A stretch of DNA of 22,923 nucleotides, taken from NCBI GenBank assembly GCA_003537755.1, contig DPQS01000071.1, positions 1 through 22,923 on the forward strand. Reading direction: 5' to 3'. The notes beneath the pieces were generated by a model. The model was not told where the DNA came from and made no database searches. It worked only from the letters and a program-made list of their open reading frames with translations. Both the position numbers and the translations under genes were made by a program. Shown here piece by piece: positions 15,303-22,175 of this stretch. Position 1 is the first letter of the stretch; every line of letters begins with the position of its first letter. This DNA comes from Clostridiales bacterium. Its GTDB lineage: Bacteria > Bacillota > Clostridia > Christensenellales > CAG-314.

Positions 15303-17615
15303 CTACTTCACAAGCGCGTTGTCAAACACTTCGTCGACCGTTTCCACGGGGACAAATTCCACAACCTTTTTAACCTCGTCGGGTATTTCATCGAGATCGA
15401 TTTCGTTACCCTTGGGTATGATTACCTTTTTGATGCCTATACGGTAGGCGGCAAGTGCCTTTTCACGAAGTCCGCCGATGGGCAACACCTTTCCGCGCAA
15501 GGTAATTTCACCCGTCATTGCCACCTGTCCCGAAACGGGTATGTCGGAAAACGCCGACATCACTACCGTCGCCATCGTCACGCCTGCGCTCGGGCCGTCT
15601 TTTGGCACTGCGCCTTCGGGTACGTGAATGTGAATGTCCGTCGTTTCGAAGCGACTTTTGTCAATGCCGTACTTGTCGGCAAGGCTTTTGACAAGGCTTA
15701 TTGCCGTGCGTGCCGACTCCTTCATTACGTCGCCGAGATTGCCGGTCAATTGCACGTCGCCCTTGCCTGCAAACAGCGTTGCGTCCACGTTGAGCGTAAC
15801 GCCGCCTATACGAGTCCACGCCAGTCCGCGCGCACTGCCTACGGTATCGGGGATTACGCCCTGTTCGTCCTTGCGTTTTTCCGTTCCCAAAAATTCGTGC
15901 AGGTTGTCCGGCGTTACTTCCACCTTGGCGTCGGGGTTTTCCACCAACTTCAACGCCACCTTACGGCAAATGGCGGCAATCATACGTTCAAGACTTCTTA
16001 CGCCGCTTTCGCCCGTGTAGCGTTCGACTATTTTTGCATACGTTCGGTCGGAGATTGTAATTACGCCGTCGGGAATGCCATGCAGAGCAAGGTTCTTTTT
16101 AAGCAAAAACTTGTTTGCAATCTCGATTTTTTCCAGTTCCGTGTAGCCGCTCAGTTCGATGACCTCCATACGGTCGAGCAGAGGCTCGGGAATGTCGTCT
16201 GTGGCATTTGCCGTGCAGACAAACAGTACCTTGGACAGGTCATACGGCACTTCCAGAAAATGGTCGGTAAATGTGTTGTTTTGCTCGGGATCAAGCACTT
16301 CCAGCATTGCGCTGGCAGGGTCGCCTCGGTTGTCCTTGCCCATTTTGTCGATTTCATCGAGCAGCAAAACGGGGTTTATACAACCGGCCTGTTTCATCAT
16401 GTATATGATTTTACCGGGGATTGCGCCGACGTACGTACGACGATGCCCGCGGATTTCCGCTTCGTCCCTTACGCCGCCCAGGCTTACGCGCAGATATTTG
16501 CGCCCCAGCGCACGCGCGATACTTTTGACGATGGATGTTTTGCCCACGCCCGGGGGACCCACAAAGCACAATATAGGCCCGTTAAGTTTGTGCGTAAGTT
16601 GCATTACGGCAAGGTATTCCACTATGCGGTCTTTGATTTTGTCCAGTCCGTAATGATCCTCGTCCAGGATTTTGCGCGCAAGTGCCAGGTCTGCGTTGTC
16701 CTGTGTTTCATTTGTCCAGGGCACGTCGCACAGCCAGTCGAGATAGTTGCGGATAACCGCCGCGTCGGGCGACGTGGACGACATCCTGGACAGGCGCGAC
16801 AATTCCTTGTTTGCCTTTTCCGCAACGTCCTGCGGCATGCCGCATGCCTTTATTCTGTCAAGATATTCCTGTTTTTCGTTGGCGTCCTCTCCTAGTTCCG
16901 CCGAGATCGCTTTCATCTGCTCGCGCAGATAGTATTCCTTCTGTCCGTCGGCAATCTGCTTTTTTACGCGGTTAGCCACTCGTTTTTCCGCCGCAGCGAT
17001 GTCCAGTTCGCCTATGATGTAGGCGCAAATCTTTTCCATGCGCGTTTCGAGGTTGTTTTCCTCAAGCAGGCTTTGTCTGTCCGCAAGACGTGTAACCAGT
17101 TCGTTTCCGACCACGTTTGTAAAAGCAAGGTAGTCCACTCCTCCGTCCGGCGTAGTAAACGTCTTGGGGTCGATGCGCTCGGCAGACGTGTTTACTTCGG
17201 CATACTGCTTGATGTAGCCGACAGTCATATCGAACAGCGCGCGAGCGTCGTCCTTGTTTACGATGTAGTAGTCCAGCGTTTCAACGTCGGCAAGCAAAAG
17301 GTCAGGCGAAGCGTTGAAGCGCGTAATGCGCGCAGCTTCGAGAGTGCTGACCATAATTTCGAATTTTTCTGCAGTCGCGCTGCCTATCGAAGTAATCTTG
17401 GCAATCACTCCCACTGTGTACAGATCCGTTTCGGCGGGGACATCGGCGCGATCGGGGTCGATCTGGCTGACAAGAAAAATCTTGCGCCCATGATCTATTC
17501 CAAATCTGAATGCGTTACGCGAAATCTCTCTTGCTATTTCAACCTTTGCACGCACGTTGGGAAAGAAGAAGTTTCCCCTCATTGCAAAAATAGGCATATT
17601 GCTGTATTCAGTCAA
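15303..17615 (-). CDS. lon: ATP-dependent Lon protease
   Basis: A cytoplasmic AAA+ serine protease that degrades misfolded and regulatory proteins. 770 residues, close to normal. Order: N-terminal substrate domain (about 5-200), coiled-coil (about 205-270), AAA+ module with Walker A GPPGVGKTS (353-361) and Walker B LLLDEIDK (417-424), then the protease domain with catalytic Ser676 in DGPSAG and Lys719 in GGLREKA. The start is TTG at 17615: GAGGTG sits five bases before it, while the next in-frame ATG (residue 7) has none. It lies 166 bases after clpX and 283 before engB. A short hairpin (CGTGCAA/TTGCACG) follows the stop but lacks a T run. No CtsR-type operator was seen. Confidence 0.97.
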   Translation of the reverse strand: MTEYSNMPIFAMRGNFFFPNVRAKVEIAREISRNAFRFGIDHGRKIFLVSQIDPDRADVPAETDLYTVGVIAKITSIGSATAEKFEIMVSTLEAARITRFNASPDLLLADVETLDYYIVNKDDARALFDMTVGYIKQYAEVNTSAERIDPKTFTTPDGGVDYLAFTNVVGNELVTRLADRQSLLEENNLETRMEKICAYIIGELDIAAAEKRVANRVKKQIADGQKEYYLREQMKAISAELGEDANEKQEYLDRIKACGMPQDVAEKANKELSRLSRMSSTSPDAAVIRNYLDWLCDVPWTNETQDNADLALARKILDEDHYGLDKIKDRIVEYLAVMQLTHKLNGPILCFVGPPGVGKTSIVKSIARALGRKYLRVSLGGVRDEAEIRGHRRTYVGAIPGKIIYMMKQAGCINPVLLLDEIDKMGKDNRGDPASAMLEVLDPEQNNTFTDHFLEVPYDLSKVLFVCTANATDDIPEPLLDRMEVIELSGYTELEKIEIANKFLLKKNLALHGIPDGVITISDRTYAKIVERYTGESGVRSLERMIAAICRKVALKLVENPDAKVEVTPDNLHEFLGTEKRKDEQGVIPDTVGSARGLAWTRIGGVTLNVDATLFAGKGDVQLTGNLGDVMKESARTAISLVKSLADKYGIDKSRFETTDIHIHVPEGAVPKDGPSAGVTMATVVMSAFSDIPVSGQVAMTGEITLRGKVLPIGGLREKALAAYRIGIKKVIIPKGNEIDLDEIPDEVKKVVEFVPVETVDEVFDNALVK

Positions 17616-17781
17616 TTTGTCACCTCATTTGTACCCGACGGCTTTTTGCATGCCGCTCGGATACGGAAACAATTTTCGTTAGTATGTGCCGTTTTACACA
17701 CTTTAACAGCGCAAAGCGGTACGCAGTGGCTGCGTTGTAGTCACTCATTGTTTTGCAAGGGTGACATCCGGCTGAATGCGC

Positions 17782-19005
17782 CTACACAGCCTTTTTAATG
17801 ACCACGGGTTGTTTGCCGCCGTCAACGCAGTCGCGCGTGATGTGTATTTCGGCAACGTCGCTGCGGCCGGGAATTTCAAACATGCTTTCCAGCATGATAT
17901 TTTCCACCACCGAACGAAGTCCGCGCGCGCCGGTCTTGAGGCGTATGGATTTTTCCGCTATGGCTGTCAGGGCTTCGGGTTCGAACACAAGGTTTACGTT
18001 GTCCAGTTTCATAAGTTTCTGATACTGTTTGACAAGCGAATTTTTAGGTTCGGTAAGAATGTTGACAAGCGCGTTTACGTCAAGCGGCGACAGACCGACA
18101 GTGATTGGCAGACGCCCCACAAACTCGGGGATAAGACCGAACTTGATGAAGTCCTGCGGCTGCAAATCTTTTACGAGTTGCGCGTGGTCAACTTCTTCCA
18201 CACTCTTGATTTGATTACCGAAACCAAGCCCCGCACCCTGGCGACGCTTCTCCACGATTTTTTCGATACCGACAAACGCACCGCCGCAAATAAACAGAAT
18301 GTTTGTCGTATCGATGGGGATAGACTCTGCCTGCGGATGCTTTCTGCCGCCTTGCGGGGGAACATTGGCGATGGTGCTTTCAAGAATTTTGAGCAACGCC
18401 TGTTGTACGCCTTCGCCCGACACGTCACGCGTGATGGACACGTTTTCCGACTTTTTGGCGATTTTGTCGATTTCGTCGATGTAAATTATTCCGCGTTCGG
18501 CACGTTTGACGTCGTAGTCGGCAGCCTGAATTAGTTTAAGCAGAATGTTTTCCACGTCCTCACCCACGTAACCTGCCTCGGTAAGCGTCGTTGCGTCGGC
18601 AACGGCAAAAGGCACGTCCAGTATACGCGCGAGCGACTTGGCAAGCAACGTTTTGCCGCAACCTGTGGGGCCAAGCATAAGAATGTTGCTTTTTTCCAAT
18701 TCCACGCCGTCGTCGGCTGCGTTTTTGTTGAGCACGCGCTTGTAGTGATTGTACACCGCCACAGCCAACGTGCGTTTGGCAAGGTCCTGACCGACTACGT
18801 ATTCGTCCAGCCTTGCCTTGATTTCTTCGGGCTTGGGCAGGGTAAAACTATCGCTCTGCTGAGTTACGTTGCCGACGGTGTCGGTGTCGATGATTTCCTG
18901 ACAAAGTTTTACGCATTCGTCACAGATACATGCACCGGCAGGCCCCGTAAGCATCTTTTTTACCTGGTCCTCGCCTTTTCCGCAAAAAGAACAATGTTGA
19001 ATCAT
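17782..19005 (-). CDS. clpX: ATP-dependent Clp protease ATP-binding subunit ClpX
   Basis: The hexameric unfoldase that feeds substrates to ClpP. 407 residues. The N-terminal zinc-binding domain has Cys5, Cys8, Cys28 and Cys31. Walker A is GPTGCGKTL (112-120), pore loop GYVGED (145-150), Walker B IIYIDEID (173-180). The ClpP-docking tripeptide is Leu-Gly-Phe (260-262), in place of the more common IGF. The sensor-2 region GARGLRSVVE (359-368) is intact. A GGAG lies about 12 bases before the ATG, which is rather far. A nested inverted repeat occupies 19038-19105 just upstream. It is downstream of clpP on the same strand, but a 667-base non-coding stretch with tandem repeats separates them, so it may have its own promoter. 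Confidence 0.97.
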   Translation of the reverse strand: MIQHCSFCGKGEDQVKKMLTGPAGACICDECVKLCQEIIDTDTVGNVTQQSDSFTLPKPEEIKARLDEYVVGQDLAKRTLAVAVYNHYKRVLNKNAADDGVELEKSNILMLGPTGCGKTLLAKSLARILDVPFAVADATTLTEAGYVGEDVENILLKLIQAADYDVKRAERGIIYIDEIDKIAKKSENVSITRDVSGEGVQQALLKILESTIANVPPQGGRKHPQAESIPIDTTNILFICGGAFVGIEKIVEKRRQGAGLGFGNQIKSVEEVDHAQLVKDLQPQDFIKFGLIPEFVGRLPITVGLSPLDVNALVNILTEPKNSLVKQYQKLMKLDNVNLVFEPEALTAIAEKSIRLKTGARGLRSVVENIMLESMFEIPGRSDVAEIHITRDCVDGGKQPVVIKKAV

Positions 19006-19037
19006 ATTAAAATTTTACTCCGTATTGTTTTGGTTTT

Positions 19038-19105
19038 AACGCCGAAAGCTGAATTTTAACCATTATTTTACTAAATTTCAGCACAAAAGACTGCAAATCG
19101 GCGTT
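19038..19105 (-). promoter_or_regulatory. Nested inverted repeat upstream of clpX
   Basis: The outer arms AACGCCGA (19038-19045) and TCGGCGTT (19098-19105) are perfect complements. Inside them GCTGAATTTTA (19048-19058) pairs with TAAATTTCAGC (19072-19082) with one mismatch. The structure ends 33 bases before the clpX ATG. It could be a leader RNA fold or an operator; it is neither a CIRCE nor a CtsR site. Confidence 0.45.
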
Positions 19106-19127
19106 TAATTTGTTTTCATAACGTCGC

Positions 19128-19183
19128 AAGACGATGTGGTACCGCACAAAAATGATGTGCTTGTTCGCTTCAACTCAGGCGTT
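19128..19183 (+). repeat. Dispersed repeat family B, copy 2
   Basis: Diverged partner of 12353-12411; the best-kept block is TCGCTTCA followed by CT and GGC. It contains GGTACCGC, which by itself recalls a T-box, but no terminator or downstream plus-strand gene follows. Confidence 0.45.
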
Positions 19184-19281
19184 GCAACAAATTGCTCGTC
19201 GCTGTCCACTCAACCTTTTCCCGAGAGCGAAGGCTTTTTAAGGATATCGTACACAGCCATTTCCGCGTAATCGACAAGAGC

Positions 19282-19635
19282 GGAGACGGGTACAAATAAC
19301 ATTTTCACTCTTAGCAATGGCACAGATTAGCGCAGAGAGCCGCGACCGACGATTGAGCATGCAGCAACCACCACTTTTTTTGCATATTTCAGCAAAGGCG
19401 GAGACGGGTACAAATGACATTTTCACTCTTAGCAAGGGCACAGATTAGTGCAGAGAGCCGCGACTGGCGATTGAGCATGCAGCAACCACCACTTTTCTTG
19501 CATATTTCAGCAAGGGCGGAGACGGGTGCGAAGAGCGACTACACTCTTAGCAAGGGCACAGATTAGTGCAGAGAGACGCGACTGGCGATTGAGTGCGACA
19601 GGAACGTACTGAGCGTACGTGACTTAGCACGAGTG
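19282..19635. repeat. 118-bp tandem repeat, three copies
   Basis: Copies begin with GGAGACGGGT at 19282, 19400 and 19518, an exact period of 118. Copies 1 and 2 are nearly identical over their whole length. Copy 3 matches in its first 10 bases and from about 19543 to 19595, then diverges. Each unit holds TTAGCAAGGGCACA (one change in copy 1) and a GCAC-agatta-GTGC hairpin flanked by CTCT and AGAG. 118 is not a multiple of three and the frames carry stops, so it is not a protein repeat. Confidence 0.85.
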
Positions 19636-19676
19636 AGCACGTAGCGGCTATATGCGCTGATATGTGCCCTTGCTAA
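19547..19676. repeat. 130-bp inverted repeat ending in the clpP stop codon
   Basis: TTAGCAAGGGCACA (19547-19560) is perfectly complementary to TGTGCCCTTGCTAA (19663-19676), and pairing continues for about nine bases inward with one mismatch and two G-U pairs. The right arm overlaps the clpP stop (19673-19675). The loop region contains a second hairpin, ACGTAC/GTACGT (near 19604-19620). No T run follows, so it is not a standard terminator. Confidence 0.7.
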
Positions 19677-20257
19677 ATACGGGTGGTGAAAACCTCGTCT
19701 ATGATACCATACGCCTTAGCCTCGCTCGCCGACAGGTAATTGTCGCGTTCCGTATCGTGTTCCACCTCGGTGATATCGCGTCCAACGTTTTCCGCAAGCA
19801 AACGGTTAAGTTTCTGTTTTATTTTGAGCAATTGTTTGGTTTGTATTTCAACGTCGGTAGCCTGACCTTGCGCACCGCCAAGCACCTGGTGAATCATAAT
19901 TTCACTGTTGGGCAGCGCGTAACGCTTACCTTTGGTGCCGCTGCTCAGAAGAAACGCGCCCATACTTGCCGCAAGCCCGATACAAATCGTCGAAACGTCA
20001 CAACGAATGTAGTTCATCGTGTCGTAAATGGCAAGTCCTGCCGACACGCTGCCGCCGGGGCTGTTGATGTACAGCGAAATATCTTTGGTGGGGTCTTTGC
20101 TTTCAAGATAGATAAGTTGCGCAACGACAAGGTTTGCAACGTCGTCGTTGATTTCGCCGCTGAGGAAAATTACTCTGTCCTCAAGCAGGCGCGAATAAAT
20201 GTCAAAACTGCGTTCGCCGCTGTCGGTGCGGTCCACGACCATAGGTACAAGTGTCAT
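19673..20257 (-). CDS. clpP: ATP-dependent Clp protease proteolytic subunit
   Basis: The serine peptidase that forms the double-heptamer chamber of ClpXP. 194 residues from the chosen ATG, the normal size. The catalytic triad is Ser98 (GLAASMGAF), His123 (MIHQ) and Asp172 (ERDNY). INSPGGS (64-70) and the N-terminal VVDRTDSGERSFDIYSRLL are typical. The frame is open 26 codons upstream, but AGGAGG lies five bases before the ATG at 20257, so this is the start. It is 184 bases downstream of tig on the same strand. The gap contains a 9-bp hairpin and a 14-bp palindrome next to the ribosome binding site. Its stop codon is part of a long inverted repeat. Confidence 0.98.
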   Translation of the reverse strand: MTLVPMVVDRTDSGERSFDIYSRLLEDRVIFLSGEINDDVANLVVAQLIYLESKDPTKDISLYINSPGGSVSAGLAIYDTMNYIRCDVSTICIGLAASMGAFLLSSGTKGKRYALPNSEIMIHQVLGGAQGQATDVEIQTKQLLKIKQKLNRLLAENVGRDITEVEHDTERDNYLSASEAKAYGIIDEVFTTRI

Positions 20258-20274
20258 TTTTGCCTCCTGCGCAT

Positions 20275-20288
20275 GCGGAACGTTCCGC
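20275..20288. promoter_or_regulatory. 14-bp perfect palindrome next to the clpP ribosome binding site
   Basis: GCGGAACGTTCCGC lies nine bases before the AGGAGG of clpP. A stem of seven G/C-rich pairs, or a protein site, placed here could affect clpP translation or transcription. A separate 9-bp hairpin, CGTCGGGAA/TTCCCGACG, lies just upstream of it on the transcript (20312-20342). Confidence 0.4.
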
Positions 20289-20421
20289 CGCGACTTTTTG
20301 CTGTAATAAACATAACGTCGGGAAAGTGTTGCCATATTCCCGACGTCCGTTTAGCGGGAAACTGCGACAACACGTTGCCGTTTATTCTTCCCGAATTATC
20401 TTTTGTTGTAGGCTAATCGCG

Positions 20422-20445
20422 CGTAATAACCGACGTCGGCATTAC
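20422..20445 (-). repeat. Dyad at the tig stop codon
   Basis: GTAAT, CCGACGTCGG and ATTAC are arranged symmetrically around the palindrome CCGACGTCGG and overlap the tig stop codon at 20442-20444. It has no T run; it may be a weak processing or pausing structure between tig and clpP. Confidence 0.3.
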
Positions 20446-21734
20446 GCAATCGTGTTTTCTTTCTTCAGAAGTTCGATAAGCGCTTCGGTGATAACTTCGT
20501 TTTCGAAGTAAACCTTGCTCTGATCGCCGTACTCTTTCTTGAAGTCTTCGTAGGACTTGCCCATGCTTTCGGCATAAGCCTTAGCCTTTGCTTCGACTTG
20601 CTTTGCCGTAGCTTTGATTTTTTCTGCCTTGACGATTTCTTCAAATACAAGTCTGGTGCGAACTGCCTTTTCGGCGCGTTCACGATAGTTTGCGCGAAGA
20701 GTCGCTTCATCGCTGCCCGTATACTTGTAGTAGCCTTCGATGTCCAGACCCTGGTACATAAGTTGATACTTGAAGTCCTCGATGTAACTGTCGATTTGTT
20801 CCTCGATCATTTCTGCGGGGATGTCTACGGTTGCGTTGCCCACTACCGTTTCGACAAGTTTGCTTTCGTTAGCGCGGTCGGCGTCCTTCTGGTAACGGTC
20901 GGCAATGTTCTTGGCAATGTCTGCCTTGTACTCTTCAAGGGTAGCAAAGTCGCTTACGTCCTTGGCAAATTCGTCGTCAAGTTCGGGAAGTTGCTTGACT
21001 TCGATGCTGTTGACGGTTACGGTAAACACGGCGTCCTTGCCTGCAAGTTCTTCGGCATGGTACTCTTTGGGGAAGGTAACATTGATGTCCTTGGTTTCGC
21101 CGATGTTCATACCGACAAGTTGTTCCTCAAAGCCCTCGATGAAACTGTGCGAGCCGATTACCAACGTTTGCTTTTCGGCTGTGCCGCCGGCAAATGCTAC
21201 GCCGTCAACCTTTCCGCTGTAGTCGAGGTTGATCTGGTCACCTTCCTGTACGGGACGGTCGGTGATTTCCACAAAACGGGCATTACGTTCACGCACTTGT
21301 GCAAGTTCCGCATCGATATCCTGCGGTTTGACTTCCTGCGTGGGAATCTTTTCGATTGTAAGTCCTTTGTACTCGCCAAGGGTAACGTCGGGTTTGACGG
21401 TTACGATTACGGCAAAAGTTACACCCTTGTCGTCCATCTTGATGGACTTGTCGTCGATTTGCGGACGAGCAACGGGTTCAACCTTCTTATTTTTATCCAA
21501 AAATTGGTTGTAGTATTCCTGAGCGCAAAGATAAAGAGCGTCCTCGAAGAACAAACCTTTGCCGTATCTGTTTTCAAGTACGTTTTTGGGGACATGACCC
21601 TTGCGGAAGCCGGGCACGTTGTACTTGCCCTTGTTTTGCTCGTAGGCACGCATGTCGAAGGTCGCCCATTCGGTGTTGTCCATCTTAAAAGTGACCGTCA
21701 ATGTGTTCTTTTCTCTTTTTTGCGTATATTTCAT
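20442..21734 (-). CDS. tig: Trigger factor
   Basis: The ribosome-bound chaperone and peptidyl-prolyl isomerase that receives nascent chains. 430 residues from the chosen ATG. The N-terminal ribosome-binding domain carries the signature PGFRKGHVPK (41-50). The FKBP-type isomerase domain (about 150-245) begins after the VQEGDQINLDYSGKVDG stretch, and the remainder (about 250-430) is the helical chaperone domain. The frame continues 10 codons upstream, but GGAGG lies six bases before the ATG at 21734. It has a strong promoter at 21855-21883 and heads the tig-clpP-clpX-lon-engB series. Confidence 0.97.
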   Translation of the reverse strand: MKYTQKREKNTLTVTFKMDNTEWATFDMRAYEQNKGKYNVPGFRKGHVPKNVLENRYGKGLFFEDALYLCAQEYYNQFLDKNKKVEPVARPQIDDKSIKMDDKGVTFAVIVTVKPDVTLGEYKGLTIEKIPTQEVKPQDIDAELAQVRERNARFVEITDRPVQEGDQINLDYSGKVDGVAFAGGTAEKQTLVIGSHSFIEGFEEQLVGMNIGETKDINVTFPKEYHAEELAGKDAVFTVTVNSIEVKQLPELDDEFAKDVSDFATLEEYKADIAKNIADRYQKDADRANESKLVETVVGNATVDIPAEMIEEQIDSYIEDFKYQLMYQGLDIEGYYKYTGSDEATLRANYRERAEKAVRTRLVFEEIVKAEKIKATAKQVEAKAKAYAESMGKSYEDFKKEYGDQSKVYFENEVITEALIELLKKENTIA

Positions 21735-21854
21735 TGTTTTCCTCCGAAACGGTAATGCGCACATCGCACGCCGTTTACAAAATTATTAACTATTTCGGGC
21801 TGTTGACTGCGGCAAAACGCACCGCCGCCTGAACGCCCAACCTTGCAGTATGTT

Positions 21855-21883
21855 ATTATATCACAGTGTGTCAAATTAAGCAA
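21855..21883 (-). promoter_or_regulatory. Sigma-A promoter of tig
   Basis: On the minus strand TTGCTT (21883-21878), a 17-base spacer and a perfect TATAAT (21860-21855), with TG one base before the -10 (extended). It lies about 120 bases upstream of the tig start, leaving a leader of roughly 115 bases. Confidence 0.75.
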
Positions 21884-22075
21884 TTGTTTTGCGCCACCCG
21901 ATTGCAAATTTAGCACCGACTTTACCCGTGTGCCAAAAGAAAATATGTTAGCGTGCCAGACACGTGTGACAAACAATTAAATGGGGTATAAATAGCTATT
22001 GAGAATAGATTGATTAAAAGAATGAAAATAACGTTTTTAATGTAATGATTGAGGACAAAACCGTCCATAAACTTT

Positions 22076-22123
22076 AAAAAAAAGCGAAGCGCACCTTCAG
22101 GCGTTTTACCTCGCCCGAAAGTG
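22076..22123 (-). terminator. Hairpin with T run downstream of the CRISPR array
   Basis: On the minus strand CACTTTCGGGCG (22123-22112) pairs with CGCCTGAAGGTG (22103-22092) through 12 positions, two of them G-U, around an 8-nt loop. A mini-hairpin GCG-ctt-CGC and eight T (22083-22076) follow. It lies about 50 bases beyond the terminal repeat and would end leftward array transcription before tig. It could also be the 3' end of a small RNA. Confidence 0.65.
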
Positions 22124-22175
22124 TGCCGTGTTATACGATATTTTGATTTTGACAAAACAGCAGTTCCGATTATTT

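Larger units (their letters stand above)
19006..19281. other. Left part of the clpX-clpP gap
   Basis: Non-coding. It contains the nested inverted repeat (19038-19105), a dispersed repeat copy (19128-19183), and about 100 bases without recognisable structure. On the minus strand a weak promoter-like pair (TTGCAG, 17 bases, TAGTAA) falls inside the inverted repeat. Short open frames here have no ribosome binding site. Confidence 0.5.
21735..22175. other. 441-base gap between tig and the CRISPR array
   Basis: No gene seen. From left to right: tig leader with a small GCGGC/GCCGC hairpin (about 21809-21828), tig promoter (21855-21883), an AT-rich stretch with the dyad-like GCGTGCCAGACACGTGTGAC near 21950-21971, a strong minus-strand hairpin (22076-22123), and a CRISPR-repeat-like fragment near 22152-22163. 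Confidence 0.5.

Noticed and set aside
19136..19146. GGTACCGC resembling a T-box core
   Set aside because: No terminator, no specifier stem and no plus-strand gene downstream; it is part of a diverged dispersed repeat.
19238..19441. Small minus-strand frame inside the 118-bp repeats
   Set aside because: The repeat period is not a multiple of three, copies fall in different frames, and there is no ribosome binding site.
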